The notes: generated by a model not told the origin, from the letters alone. Shown: positions 21,474 through 35,604, counted from the stretch's first letter. The stretch is 64,000 nucleotides of DNA from Sophora flavescens (GCA_030762895.1 CM061064.1:241519086-241583085); one strand, 5' to 3'. Made by a program: numbers and translations.

Positions 21474-24400
21474 TTACAATCATTGTTTTAGCTTTTACAT
21501 TTTTGGGCTTAATTGCCAAATATTGTTAATTTTCGGATTTTTCACTCATCCCGACCTTGTTACCTTGCATAGAGCATAACAAGAGCTACAGATATCGGAT
21601 TTTGGTGATCTTGCTGTCCCTAGAAAGATAAGGAAGAGACCAACAATATCAGGTATAACAAGAATTGTCAAATTAGGCCAAAATCATGCCTAAATTAGGC
21701 CCCGATTTCTGTGGCGCGGATCAGTGCGCAGTCCATGATATTCCTTCACTTAAATGGGCATAACTTACTCATCTTAAGTCCAATTAAGGCATATGTTACC
21801 TTGTTGGAAACCTTATTCAGAGGCCCTTAATTTGGTCTCGGGTTAGGTCAGGATTAATAAGCATAAATAGCAGTTTACAGCTGTACAAGCCAGAAAGAGA
21901 CGGAAATTAGACAACTTTTACAATCATTGTTTTTGCTTTTACATTATTTAGCTTAATTGCTAAACATTGTTAATTTTCGGATTTTTCACTCATCCTGACC
22001 TTGTTGCCTTGCGGAGAGCATAACTGGAGCTACAGATATTGGATTTTGGTGATCTTGTTGGCCCTAGAAAGATAAGGAAGAGACCTACAATTTCATGTTC
22101 CACAAGAATTATCAATTTAGGCCAAAATCAAGGCTAAATTGGGTCCCGAGTTCTCTGGCACAGATCAGTGCGTTGTCCATGATGTTCCTTCACTTAAATG
22201 GGCCTAACTTACTCATCTTAAGCCCAATTAAGGCATATTATACCTTGTTGGAAAGCTTATTCAGAGGCCCTTAATTTGGTCTATGGTTAGGCCAGGATTA
22301 ATAAGCATAAATAGCAGTTTACAACTGCACAAGCCAGAGAGAGTAAAAAATTAGACAACTTTTTCACTCATCCTGACCTTGTTGCCTTGCACAAAGCATA
22401 ACTAGAGCTACTGATATCGGATTTTGGTGATCTTGTTGTCCCTAGAAAGATAAGGAAGAGACCTACAATTACAGTCTCACAAGAATTGTGAAATTAGGCC
22501 AAAATCAAGGCTAAATTGGGTCCTGAGTTCTCTAGCGCGAATCAGTGCGCAGTCCTTAATGTTCCTACACTTAAATGGGACTAACATACTCATTTTAAGC
22601 CCTATTAAGGCATATGATACCTTGTTGGAAATCTTATTCAGAGGCCCTTAATTTGGTCTAGTCTTAGCTCACGATTAATAAGCATAAATAGCAGTTTCCA
22701 GTAATACAAGCCAGAAAGAGACGGAAATTAGACAACTCTTACAATCATTGTTTTAGCTTTTACATTTTTGGGCTTAATTGCCAAATATTGTTAATTTTCG
22801 GATTTTTCACTCATCCCGACCTTGTTACCTTGCGTAGAGCATAACAAGAGCTACAGATATCGGATTTTGGTGATCTTGCTGTCCCTAGAAAGATAAGGAA
22901 GAGACCAACAATATCAGGTATAACAAGAATTGTCGAATTAGGCCAAAATCATGCCTAAATTAGGCCCCGATTTCTGTGGCGCGGATCAGTGCGCAGTCCA
23001 TGATATTCCTTCACTTAAATGGGCATAACTTACTCATCTTAAGTCCAATTAAGGCATATGTTACCTTGTTGGAAACCTTATTCAGAGGCCCTTAATTTGG
23101 TCTCGGGTTAGGTCAGGATTAATAAGCATAAATAGCAGTTTACAGCTGTACAACCCAGAAAGAGACGGAAATTAGACAACTTTTACAATCATTGTTTTTG
23201 CTTTTACATTATTTAGCTTAATTGCTAAACATTGTTAATTTTCGGATTTTTCACTCATCCTGACCTTGTTGCCTTGCGGAGAGCATAATTGGAGCTACAG
23301 ATATTGGATTTTGGTGATCTTGTTGGCCCTAGAAAGATAAGGAAGAGACCTACAATTTCATGTTCCACAAGAATTATCAATTTAGGCCAAAATCAAGGCT
23401 AAATTGGGTCCCGAGTTCTCTGGCACAGATCAGTGCGTTGTCCATGATGTTCCTTCACTTAAATGGGCCTAACTTACTCATCTTAAGCCCAATTAAGGCA
23501 TATTATACCTTGTTGGAAAGCTTATTCAGAGGCCCTTAATTTGGTCTATGGTTAGGCCAGGATTAATAAGCATAAATAGCAGTTTACAACTGCCCAAGCC
23601 AGAGAGAGTAAAAAATTAGACAACTTTTTCACTCATCCTGACCTTGTTGCCTTGCACAAAGCATAACTAGAGCTACTGATATCGGATTTTGGTGATCTTG
23701 TTGTCCCTAGAAAGATAAGGAAGAGACCTACAATTACAGTCTCACAAGAATTGTGAAATTAGGCCAAAATCAAGGCTAAATTGGGTCCTGAGTTCTCTAG
23801 CGCGAATCAGTGCGCAGTCCTTAATGTTCCTACACTTAAATGGGACTAACATACTCATTTTACCTATTAAGGCATATGATACCTTGTTGGAAATCTTATT
23901 CAGAGGCCCTTAATTTGGTCTAGTCTTAGCTCACGATTAATAAGCATAAATAGCAGTTTCCCGATGAATACAAGCCAGAAAGAGACGGAAATTAGACAAC
24001 TCTTACAATCATTGTTTTAGCTTTTACATTATTGGGCTTAATTGCCAAATATTGTTAATTTTCGGATTTTTCACTCATCCAGACCTTGTTGTCTTGCGTA
24101 GAGCATAACAAGAGCTACAGATATCGGATTTTGGTGATCTTGCTGTCCCTAGAAAGATAAGGAAGAGACCAACAATATCAGGTATAACAAGAATTGTCAA
24201 ATTAGGCCAAAATCATGCCTAAATTAGGCCCCGATTTCTGTGGCGCGGATCAGTGCGCAGTCCATGATATTCCTTCACTTAAATGGGCATAACTTACTCA
24301 TCTTAAGTCCAATTAAGGCATATGTTACCTTGTTGGAAACCTTATTCAGAGGCCCTTAATTTGGTCTCGGGTTAGGTCAGGATTAATAAGCATAAATAGC

Positions 24401-25603
24401 AGTTTACAGCTGTACAAGCCAGAAAGAGACGGAAATTAGACAACTTTTACAATCATTGTTTTTGCTTTTACATTATTTAGCTTAATTGCTAAACATTGTT
24501 AATTTTCGGATTTTTCACTCATCCTGACCTTGTTGCCTTGCGGAGAGCATAACTGGAGCTACAGATATTGGATTTTGGTGATCTTGTTGGCCCTAGAAAG
24601 ATAAGGAAGAGACCTACAATTTCATGTTCCACAAGAATTATCAATTTAGGCCAAAATCAAGGCTAAATTGGGTCCCGAGTTCTCTGGCACAGATCAGTGC
24701 GTTGTCCATGATGTTCCTTCACTTAAATGGGCCTAACTTACTCATCTTAAGCCCAATTAAGGCATATTATACCTTGTTGGAAAGCTTATTCAGAGGCCCT
24801 TAATTTGGTCTATGGTTAGGCCAGGATTAATAAGCATAAATAGCAGTTTACAACTGCACAAGCCAGAGAGAGTAAAAAATTAGACAACTTTTTCACTCAT
24901 CCTGACCTTGTTGCCTTGCACAAAGCATAACTAGAGCTACTGATATCGGATTTTGGTGATCTTGTTGTCCCTAGAAAGATAAGGAAGAGACCTACAATTA
25001 CAGTCTCACAAGAATTGTGAAATTAGGCCAAAATCAAGGCTAAATTGGGTCCTGAGTTCTCTAGCGCGAATCAGTGCGCAGTCCTTAGTGTTCCTACACT
25101 TAAATGGGACTAACATACTCATTTTAAGCCCTATTAAGGCATATGATACCTTGTTGGAAATCTTATTCAGAGGCCCTTAATTTGGTCTAGTCTTAGCTCA
25201 CGATTAATAAGCATAAATAGCAGTTTCCAGTAATACAAGCCAGAAAGAGACGGAAATTAGACAACTCTTACAATCATTGTTTTAGCTTTTACATTATTGG
25301 GCTTAATTGCCAAATATTGTTAATTTTCGGATTTTTCACTCATCCAGACCTTGTTGTCTTGCGTAGAGCATAACAAGAGCTACAGATATCGGATTTTGGT
25401 GATCTTGCTGTCCCTAGAAAGATAAGGAAGAGACCAACAATATCAGGTATAACAAGAATTGTCAAATTAGGCCAAAATCATGCCTAAATTAGGCCCCGAT
25501 TTCTGTGGCGCGGATCAGTGCGCAGTCCATGATATTCCTTCACTTAAATGGGCATAACTTACTCATCTTAAGTCCAATTAAGGCATATGTTACCTTGTTG
25601 GAA
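21474..25603 (+). repeat. Higher-order repeat: 1265-bp trimer, about 3.3 copies
   Basis: The diagnostic variant CATTGTTTTAGC recurs at 21481, 22746, 24010 and 25275, a spacing of 1264-1265 bp, and the sequence between is nearly identical from copy to copy. Each unit has three monomers, one carrying a deletion of about 75 bp (junction near 22361, 23627 and 24891, reading CAACTTTTTCACTCATCC). The deletion is shared, so it predates the amplification. Confidence 0.9.
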
Positions 25604-28600
25604 AGCTTATTCAGAGGCCCTTAATTTGTTCTAGGTTTAGGCCAGGATTAATAAGCATAAATAGCAGTGTACAGCTGCACAAGCCAAAGAGAGTAAAAAA
25701 TTCGACCACTTTTACAATCATTGTTTTTGCTTTTATATTATCGGGCTTAATTGCTAAACATTGTTAATTTTCGGATTTTTCACTCATCCTGACCTTATTG
25801 CCTTGCAAAGAGCATAACTAGAGCTACAGATATCGGATTTTGGTGACTTGCTATCCCTAGTAAGATAAGGAAGAGAGCTACAATTTCACGTGTCACAAGA
25901 ATTGTCAAATTAGGCCAAAATCAAGGCAAAATTGGGTCCCGAGTTCTATACCGCGATTCTGGGCGTAGTCCATCATGTTCCTTCACTTAAATGGGACTAA
26001 CTTACTTATCTTAAGCCCAATTAAGGCATATGATACCTTGTTGGAAAGCTTATTCGGAGGCCCTTAATTTGGTCTAGGGTTAGGTCCAGATTAATAAGCA
26101 TAAATAGCAGCTTACAGCAGCACAAGCCAGAGAGAGATGGAAATTGGACAACTTTTACAATCATTGTTTATTATTTTACATTATTGGGCTTAATTGGGCT
26201 TAATTAATAAACATTGTTAATTTTCAGATTTTTCATTCATCCTGACCTTGTTGCCTTGTGCATAACATAACTAGAGCTACAGATATCGGATTTTGGTGAT
26301 CTTGTTGTCCCTAAAAAGACAAGGAAAAGACCTACAATTTAAGGTTTCACAAGAATTGTCAAATTAGGCCAAAATCAAGGATAAATTGGGTCCCGAGTTC
26401 TCTGGCACGGATCAGTTCGCAGTCCTTGATGTTCCTTCACTTAAATGGGCCTAACATACTCATCTTAAGCCCAATTAAGGCATATGATACCTTCTTGGAA
26501 AGCTTATTCAGAGGCCCTTAATTTGGTCTAGGGTTCGGTCAGGATTAATACGCATAAATAACAGTTTACAGCCGCACAAGGCAAAGAGAGACGGAAATTA
26601 GACAACATTTACAATCATTGTTTTTGCTTTTACATTATTGGGCTTAATTGCTAAACATTGTTAATTTTCGGATTTTTCACTCATCCTGACCTTGTTGTCT
26701 TGCGTAGAGCATAACTAGAGCGACAGATATCGGATTTTGGTGATCTTGCTGTCCCTAGAAAGATAAGGAAGAGACCTACAATTATAGTTGTCACAAGAAT
26801 TGTCAAATTAGGCCAAAATCAAGGCTAAATTGGGTCCCGAGTTTCTTGAGGTGGATCAGTGCGCAGTCCTTGATGTTCCTTCATTTAAATGGGCCTAACA
26901 TACTCATCTTAAGCCCAATTAAGGCATATGATACCTTGTTGGAAAGCTTATTCATAGGCCCTTAATTTGGTCTAGGGTTAGCTCAAAATTAATAAGCATA
27001 AATAGCAGTATCCAGCAGTACAAGTCAGAAAGAGACGGAAATTAGACAACTCTTACAATCATTGTTTTTGCTTTTACATTATTGGGCTTAATTGCTAAAC
27101 ATTCTTAATTTTTGGATTTTTCACTCATCCTGACCTTGTTGCCTTGCGCATAGCATAACTAGAGCTACAGATGTCGGATTTTGGTGATCTTGCCGTCCCT
27201 AGAAAGATAAGGAAGAGACCTACAATTTCAGGTTTTACTAGAATTATCAATTTATGCCAAAATCAAGGCTAAATTGGGTCCCGAGTCCTCTGGCGCTGAT
27301 CAGTGCGCAGTCCATGATGTTTCTTCACTTAAATGGGCCTAACTTACTCATCTTAAGCCCAATTAAGGCATACGATACCTTGTTGGAAAGCTTATTCAAA
27401 GGCCCTTAATTTGGTCTCGGGTTAGGTCGGGATTAATAAGCATAAATAGCAGTTTACTGCTGTACAAGCCAGAAAGAGACGGAAATTAGACAACTTTTAC
27501 AATCATTGTTATTGCTTTTACATTATTTTGCTTAATTGCTAAACATTGTTAATTTTTGGATTTTTCACTCATTCTAACCTTGTTGCCTTGCGCAGAGCAT
27601 TACTGGAGCTACAAATATCGGATTTTGGTGATCTTGTTGTCCCAAGAAAGATAAGGAAGAGACCTACAATTTCATGTTTCACAAGAATTATCAATTTAGG
27701 CCAAAATCAATGCTAATTTGGTCCCGAGTTCTCTAGCACGGATCGTTGCGCTTTCCATGACGTTCCTTCACTTAAATGGGCCTAACTTACTCACTTTAAG
27801 CCCAATTAAGGCATATGATACCTTGTTGGAATGCTTATTCAGAGGCCCTTAATTTGGTCTACGATTAGGCCAGGATTAATAGGCATAAATAGCAGTTTAC
27901 AGCTGCACAAGCCAGAGAGAGTCAAAAATTAAATAACTTTTACAATCATTGTTTTTGCTTTTATATTATTGGGCTTAATTGCTAAACATTGTTAATTTTC
28001 GGATTTTTCACTCATCCTTACCTTGTTGCCTTGTACAGAGCATAACTAGTGCAACAGATATCGGATTTTGGTGATCTTGCTGTCCCTAGTAAGATAAGGA
28101 AAAGACCTACAATTTCACGTTTCAATAGAATTGTCGAATTAGGCCAAAATCAAGGCTAAATTGGGTCCCGAGTTCTCTGGAGCGGATCAGTGCACAGTCC
28201 ATGATGTTTCTTCACTAAAATGGGCCTAACTTACTCATCTTAAGCCCAATTAAGGCATATGATACCTTGTTAGAAAGCTTATTCAGAGGCCTTTAATTTG
28301 GTCTATGGTTAGGTCAGTATTAATAAGCATAAATAGCAGTTTACAGCGGCACAAGCCAAAGAGAGACGGAAATTAGACAACTTTTACAATCATTGCTTTG
28401 CTTTTACATTATTGGGCTTAATTAGGCTTAATTGCAAAACATTGTTAATTTTCATATTTTTCAATCATCCTGACCTTGTTGCCTTGCGCAGAGCACAACT
28501 AGAGCTACAGATATCGGATTTTGGTGATATTGTTGTCCCTAAAAAGATAAGGAAAAGATCTACAATTTTAGGTTTCAAAAGAATTGTCAAATTAGGCCCA

Positions 28601-28899
28601 AATAAGGCTATATTGGGTCCTAAGTTCTCTGGCGCGGATCAGTGCGCAGTCCATGATGTTCCTTCAGTTAAATGGGCCTAAGTTAATCATCTTAAGCCCA
28701 ACTAAGGCATATGATACCTTGTTGGAGAGCTTATTTTGAGGCCCTTAATATGGTCTAGGGTACGGTCAGGATTAATAAGCATAAATAGCAGTTTACAGCC
28801 GCACAAGCCAGAGAGTTTTGGAAATTAGACAACTTTTACAATCATTGTTTTTGCTTTTACATTATTGGGCTTAATTGCTAAACATTGTTAATTTTTGGA

Positions 28900-28915
28900 T
28901 TTTTCCTTATCTTGT
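28900..28915 (+). repeat. Truncated satellite monomer (internal deletion)
   Basis: The block from CACTCATCCTGACC to TTTTGGTGAT, about 65-70 bp, is missing, so GGATTTTTCC runs into TTATCTTGTTGTCC. The downstream monomer phase is normal. Confidence 0.75.
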
Positions 28916-29539
28916 TGTCCCTAGAAAGATAAGGAAGAGACCTACAATTACAGTTCTCACAAGAATTGTCAAATTAGGCCAAAATCAAGGCTAAATTGGG
29001 TCCCGAGTTCTCTGGCGCGGATCAGTGCGCAGTCCTTGATGTTCCTTCACTTAAATGGGCCTAACATACTCATCTTAAGCCCAATTCAGTCATATGATAC
29101 CTTGTTGGAAAGCTTATTCAGAGGCCCTTAATTTGGTCTAGTGTTAGCTTAGGATTAATAAGAATAAATAGCTGTTTCCAGCAGTACAAGCTAGAAAGAG
29201 ACGTAAATTAGACAACTCTTACAATCATTGTTTTTGTTTTTACATTATTGGGCTTAATTGCTAAACATTCTTAATTTTCGGATTTTTCACTCATCCTGAC
29301 CTTGTTGCCTTGCGCAGAGCATAACTAGAGCTACAGATATCGGATTTTGGTGATCTTCTTGTCCCTAGAAAGATAAGGAAGAGACCTAGAATTTCAGGTT
29401 TCACTAGAATTATCAATTTATGCCAAAATCAAGGCTAAATTGGGTCTCGAGTCCTCTGGTGCGGATCAGTGCGCATTCCATGATGTTCCTTCACTTAAAT
29501 GGGCCCAACTTACTCATCTTAAGCCCAATTAAGGCCTAT

Positions 29540-29544
29540 GATTT
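29540..29544. repeat. Probable target-site duplication of the solo LTR, left copy (GATTT)
   Basis: The right copy at 30960-30964 is GATAC, which is the satellite consensus at this place (TATGATACCTTG). The left copy differs at two of five bases, as would follow from later mutation. Confidence 0.55.
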
Positions 29545-29601
29545 TGTTGGTGTAAGCCCTAGAGGCCAATGTATTTCTTAGACTTACATTTGTATCTTGC
29601 C

Positions 29602-29655
<54 letters not shown>

Positions 29656-30959
29656 TCATTCCAGTTTATTGTGTTACTTGTTTAAACATAATAAAGTCCT
29701 TAGAATAGAAATTTCAGTTTAATAGAATATCAAGTACATGACTTGATCGTGATACACTATTGAACAATGAAATCCTATTCTTAAATATCCATAGTCAAGT
29801 ATTTTATTAATAAGGACAATAATAATACATTGAGACTATTATGTGTGCAGACCGATGACCATATCTCACGGGTCATGGATATGAGATATCGAATTGCCAC
29901 ATAGGTACACATTAGAGTAATGATGTACTGGATTGACCCACCATGAGAACACTACATGGAGCGTTATGTGAGTGTCATAAGTAGTTCTCATAGTGACAAT
30001 GGTGTATGCAATCCTTCGACCTGAAATCGCTACGATCCCTACATGAGGAGTCGTGTGCTTTAATATCGTCAAACGTCATCTGTAATAGGATGATTATAAA
30101 GACGGTCATTGGGCATACTACGAGCCATGCAGTGGGATGTGAGTGTCCTAGATGGAATTTGTCCCTCCTACATAACAGGAGTAATATCTGTGGGCCCCTT
30201 GATAGAGTGAGACTGGAAAATGCATGGTCGTGTTGAAATGAGTCAATATGAGATATTGACCTCATTTGTTGTTAAGTCTACTCGGGTATCAGGGAACATG
30301 ATATTGAACCATACAAGGGTGACACATTCTATATCTTGTGTTCAATATAGATAAATGGACAAAGGGATAATAATGCACATGAATATTTGTCACAGAAAGG
30401 TTTCGTCAAATCACTGACTTTCTCACTACTTAGGTGGCAGTGATGTATTGCTAGATACCGCTCACTGTTTGTAATATTAAATGGGATTTAATATTACTAC
30501 TAACGTTTTGGGAACTTATAGGGTCACACACGTAAGAGCGGATCAAAAGAAGCATTAAAAGGAGAGTTGGACTCTTCTATTGGGCCTAGCGCATAGTACA
30601 TGGGGCGGATCACTTAAGGAGGTGCTACTATAAATAGACCACTTAAGCTATTATGCACACACGGTTTTTACCCTAGCCGCACATAGAGAGTGAGAGTGAG
30701 CAGCAGGTCTCGGTTTTCGAAGCTATCACTGTTAGGCAGAGGCGCTTCGTGTTCGTGACGTTGCACATTCACGGGATCTGCTCGTGGGGATACCTTAGAG
30801 ACACCGTTCGTGCGGTGTTCGTGATAGACGATTTCAATCAATTCTCATCGCTTCAAGAGGTAAATCTTCCAACCATGAATAATGACCATTCGCAAGGATC
30901 CTTCGATGAGATTTTTTTTTTCCGCTGCGTTATTTTGTTTTATACGCCAATTCCCAACA
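29545..30959 (+). mobile_element. Solo LTR of an LTR retrotransposon inserted in the satellite
   Basis: A 1415-bp non-satellite segment begins TGTTGGTGTAAG and ends CCCAACA, giving the terminal inverted repeat TGTTGG/CCAACA. The satellite resumes in phase right after it. It has no internal domains and no primer-binding site, so it is an LTR left by recombination between the two ends of a full element. An AT microsatellite lies at 29604-29652. A TATA box (CTATAAATA, 30628) lies in the second half as expected for the LTR promoter. Plus orientation follows from the TATA box. A Ty1/copia origin is plausible from its ends but not shown. The short frames inside are not genes. Confidence 0.85.
30628..30636 (+). 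promoter_or_regulatory. TATA box of the solo LTR
   Basis: CTATAAATA lies about 330 bp before the LTR 3' end. It is a good plant TATA match and gives the LTR orientation. Confidence 0.6.
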
Positions 30960-31479
30960 GATACCTTGTTGGAAAGATTATTCAGAGGCCCTTAATTTGG
31001 TCTAGGTTTAGGCCAGGATTAATAAGCATAAATAGCAGTTTACAGCTGCACAAGCCAGAGAGAGTCAAAAATTCGACAACTTTTACAATCATTGTTTTTA
31101 CTTTTATATTATCGAGCTTAATTGCTAAACATTGTTGATTTTCAGATTTTTCACTCATCCCGACCTTATTGCCTTGCAAAGAGCATAACTAGAGCTATAG
31201 ATATCGGATTTTGGTGATCTTGCTGTCCCTAGTAAGATAAGGAAGAGACCTACAATTTCACGTTTCACAAGAATTGTCAAATTAGGACAAAATCAAGGCT
31301 AAATTGAGTCCCGAGTTCTCCAGCGCGAATCAGTGCGCAGTCCATGATGTTCCTTCACTTAAATGGGCCTAACTTACTAATCTTAAGCCCAATTAAGGCA
31401 TATGATACCTTGTTGGAAAGCTTATTCGGAGGCCCTTAATTTAGTCTAGGGTTAGGACCGGATTAATAAGCATAAATAG

Positions 31480-34165
31480 CAGTTTACAGCAGCACAAACC
31501 AAAGCGAGATGGAAATTGAACAACTTTTACCATCATTGTTTTTGCTTTTACATTATTGGGCTTAATTGGGCTTAATTGCTAAACATTGTTAATTTTCAGA
31601 TTTTTCATTCATCCTGACCTTGTTGCCTTGCGCAGAGCATAACTAGAGCTACAGATATCGGATTTTGGTGATCTAGATGTCCCTAAAAAGATAAGGAAAA
31701 GACCTACAATTTAAGGATTCACAAGAATTGTCAAATTCGGCCAAAATCACGGCTAAATTGGGTCCCAAGTTCTCTGGCACGGATCAGTTCGCATTCCATG
31801 ATGTTCCTTCAGTTAAATGGGCCTAACTTAATCATCTTAAGCCCAATTAAGGCATATGATACCTTGTTGGAGAGCTTATTCTGAGGCCCTTAATTTGGTC
31901 AAGGGTTCGGTCTGGATTAATAAGAATAAATAACAGTTTACAGCCGCACAAGCCAGAGAGAGACGAAAATTAGACAACTTTTACAATCATTGTTTTTGCT
32001 TTTACATTATTGAGCTTAATTGCTAAACATTGTTAATTTTCGGATTTTTCACTCATCCTGGCCTTGTTATTTTGCGCAGAGCATAACTAGAGCTACAGAT
32101 ATCGGATTTTGGTGATCTCATTGTCCCTAGAAAGATAAGGAAGAGACCTACAATTTCAAGTTCACAATAATTGTCAATTTAGGCCAAAGTCAATGCTAAA
32201 TTGGGTCCCGAGTTCTCTGGCCCGGATCAGTGCGTAGTCCTTAATGTTCCTTCACTTAAATGTGCCCAACTTACTCATCTTAAGCCCAATTAAGGCATAT
32301 GATACCTTGTTGGAAAGCTTATTCAGAGGCCCTTAATTTGGCCTGGGGTTAGGTCAGGATTAATAGGAATAAATAGCAGTTTACTGCCGCACAAGCCAGA
32401 GAGATGGAAATTAGACAACTTTTACAATCATTGTTTTTACTTTTACATTATTGGGCTTAATTGGGCTTAAATGCTAAACTCTGTTAATTTTCAGATTTTT
32501 CATTCATCCTGACCTTGTTGCCTTGAGCAGAGCATAACTAGAGCTACAAATATCGGAATTTGGTAATCTTGTTGTCCCTAGAAAGATAAGGAAAAGACCT
32601 ACAATTTAAGGTTTTACAAGAATTGTCAAATTATAGGCCAAAATCAAGGCTAAATTGGATCCCGAGTTCTCTGGCGCGGATCAGTCTGTAGTTTATGATG
32701 TTCTTTCAGTTAAATAGGCCTAACTTACTCATCTTAAACCCAATTACGGCATATGATATCTTATTGGAAAGTTTATTCATAGACCCTTAATTTATTATAG
32801 GGTTCGGTCAGGATTAATAAACAAAAATAGCAGTTTACAGCAGCACAAGCCAGAGAGACATGGAAATTGGACCACTTTTACCATCATTGTTTTTGCTTTT
32901 ACTTAATTGGGCTTAATTGCTAAACATTGTTAATTTTCAGATTTTTCATTCATCCTGACCTTGTTGCCTTGCACAGAGCATAACTAGAGCTACAGATATC
33001 GGAATTTGGTGATCTTGCTGTCCCTAAAAAGATAAGGAAAAGACCTACAATTTAAGGTTTCACAAGAATTGTCAAATTAGGTCAAAATCAAGGCTAAATT
33101 GGGTCCCGAGTTCTCTGGCACGGATCAGTTCGCAGTCCATGATATTCCTTCAGTTAAATGGGCCTAACTTAATCATCTTAAGCCCAATTAAAGCATATGA
33201 TACCTTGTTGGAGAGCTTATTATGAGGCCCTTAATTTGGCCTAGGGTTCGGTCAGGATTAGTAAGCATTAATAACAGTTTACAGCCGCACAATCCTGAGA
33301 GAGACGGAAATTAGACAACTTTTACAATCATTGTTTTTTGCTTTTACATTATTTAGCTTAATTGCTAAATATTGTTAATTTTCGGATTTTTCACTCATCC
33401 TAACCTTGTTGTTTTGCGCAGAGCATAACTAGAGCTACAGATATCGAATTTTGGTGATCTCGTTGTCCCTAGAAAGATAAGGAAGAGGCCTACAATTTCA
33501 GGTTCACAAGAATTGCCAATTTAGGCCAAAGTCAATGCTAAATTGGGTCCCGAGTTCTCTGGCCCGATCAGTGCGTAGTCCTTGATGTTTCTTCACTTAA
33601 ATGGGCCCAACTTACTCATCTTAAGCCCAATTAAGGCATATGATACCTTGTTGGAAAGCTTATTCAGAGGCCCTTAATTTGGCCTAGGGTTAGGTCACGA
33701 ATAATAGGAATAAATAGCAGTTTACAGTCGCACAAGACAGAGAGATGGAAATTAGACAACTTTTTCAATCATTGTTTTTACTTTTACATTATTGGGCTTA
33801 ATTGGGCTTAATTGCTAAACTCTGTTAATTTTCATATTTTTCATTCATCTTGACCTTGTTGCCTTGCGCATAGCATAACTAGAGCTACAAATATCGGAAT
33901 TTGGTAATCTTGTTGTCCCTAGAAAGATAAGGAAAAGACCTACAATTTAATGTTTCACAAGAATTGTCAAATTAGGCCAAAATCAAGACTAAATTGGGTC
34001 CCGAATTCTCTGGCGCGGATCAGTCCGCAGTCTATGATGTTCCTTCAGTTAAATGGGCCTAACTTACTCATCTTAAGCCCAATTACGGCATATGATATCT
34101 TATTGGAAAGTTTATTCAGAGACCCTTAATTTATTATAGGGATCGGTCAGGATTAATAAACAAAA
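31480..34165 (+). repeat. Higher-order repeat: about 1.34-kb trimer, two copies
   Basis: Shared variants recur about 1342-1350 bp apart: CAGCAGCACAA (near 31490 and 32840), GCCAAAGTCAATGC (near 32185 and 33525), TAGGAATAAATAGC (near 32363 and 33707) and ATATCTTATTGGAAAG (near 32755 and 34096). Identity is lower than in the 1265-bp block, so this duplication is probably older. Confidence 0.8.
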
Positions 34166-35604
34166 ATAGCAGTTTACAGCCGCACAAGCCAGAGAGGGAC
34201 GAAAATTAGACAACTTTTACAATCATTGTTTTTGCTTTTACTTTATTGGGCTTAATTGGGCTTAATTACTAATCATTGTTAAATTTCGGATTTTTCACTC
34301 ATCCTGACATTGTTGCCTTGTGCAGAGCATAACTAGAGCTACAGATATCGGATTTTGGTGATCTTGCTGTCCCAAGAAAGATAAGGAAGACACCTACAAT
34401 TTCAGGTTTCCCAAGAGTTGTCAAATTAAGCCAAAATCAAGGCTAAATTGGGAGCCGAGTTCTCTTGGCGGATAAGTGCGCAGTCCATGATGTTCCTTCA
34501 CTTAAAAGGGACTAACCTACTCATCTTAAGCCCAATTATGGCATAAGATACCTTGTTGGAAAGCTTATTCAGAGGCCCTTAATTTGGTCTAGGGTTTGGT
34601 CAGGATTAATAAGCATAAATAGCAGTTTACAGCCGCACAAGCCAGAGAGAGACGGAAATTAGACGACTTTTACAATCATTGTTTTTGCTTTTACATTATT
34701 GGGCTTAATTGCTAAACATAGTTAATTTTCAGATTTTTCACTCATCCTGACCTTATTTCCTTGCGCAGAGCATAACTAGAACTACATATATCGGATTTTG
34801 GTGATCTTGCTGTCCCTATAAAGATAAGGAAGCGACCTACAAATTCAGGTTTCACAAGAATTTTCAAATTATGCCAAAATCAAGGCTAAATTAGGTCCCG
34901 AGTTCTCTGGCGCGGATTAATGCGTAGTCCATTATGTTCCTTCACTTAAATGGGCCTAACTTACTCATTTTAAACCCAATTAAGGCATATGACACCTTGT
35001 TAGAAAGCTTATTCTGAGGCCCTTAATTTGGTTTACGTTTAGGTCAGGATTAATAAGCATAAATAGCAGTTTACAGCCGCACAAATCAGAGAGAGACACA
35101 GAAATTTGACAATTTTTACAATCATTGTTTTTGCTTTTACATTTTTAGGATTAATTACTAAACATTCTAAATATTCGGATTTTTCACTCATCCTGACCTT
35201 GTTGCCTTGCGCAGAGCATCACTAGAGCTACAGATATCGGATTTTGATTATCTTGTAGTCCCTAGAAAGATAAGGAAGAGACCTACAATTCTGGTGTCAC
35301 AAAAATTGTCAAATTAGGCCAAAATCAAGGCTAAATTGGGTCTCGAGTTCTCTGGCGCGGAACAGTCCGCTGTCCACGATGTTCCTTCAATTAAATGGGC
35401 CTAACTTACTCATGTTAAGCCCAATTAAGGCATATGATACATTGTTGGAAAGCTTATTCAGATGCTCTTAATTTGGTGTAGGGTTAGGTCAGGATTAATA
35501 AGCATAAATAGCATTTTACAGCCACACAAGCCAGAGAGAGACGTAAATTAGACAACTTTTACAGTCATTGTTTTTGCTATTACATTATTGGGCTTAATTG
35601 CTAA

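Larger units (their letters stand above)
17816..29544 (+). repeat. Tandem satellite array, first block (monomer about 443-453 bp)
   Basis: Roughly 26 tandem monomers in one orientation. Recognisable landmarks in order are AGGGTTAGGTCAGGATTAAT, AGCAGTTTACAGCCGCACAA, TTACAATCATTGTTTTTGC, TTTTTCACTCATCCTGACC, GAGCTACAGATATCGGATTT, AATTGTCAAATTAGGCC, GTGCGCAGTCCATGATGTTC and GGCATATGATACCTTGTTGG. Distances between the same landmark alternate between about 443 and 453 bp. The 10-bp difference is a direct duplication of GGGCTTAATT in the longer form. No coding sequence is supported. Confidence 0.96.

Noticed and set aside
28412..28681. 89-codon frame in the satellite, with similar short frames such as 35598-35816
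   Set aside because: They occur in single diverged monomers and are not kept across the roughly 90 monomers, so they are chance openings.
29975..30265. 96-codon and other short frames within 29866-31138
   Set aside because: They lie in the solo LTR, overlap each other on both strands, and one (30749-31138) runs across the LTR-satellite junction.
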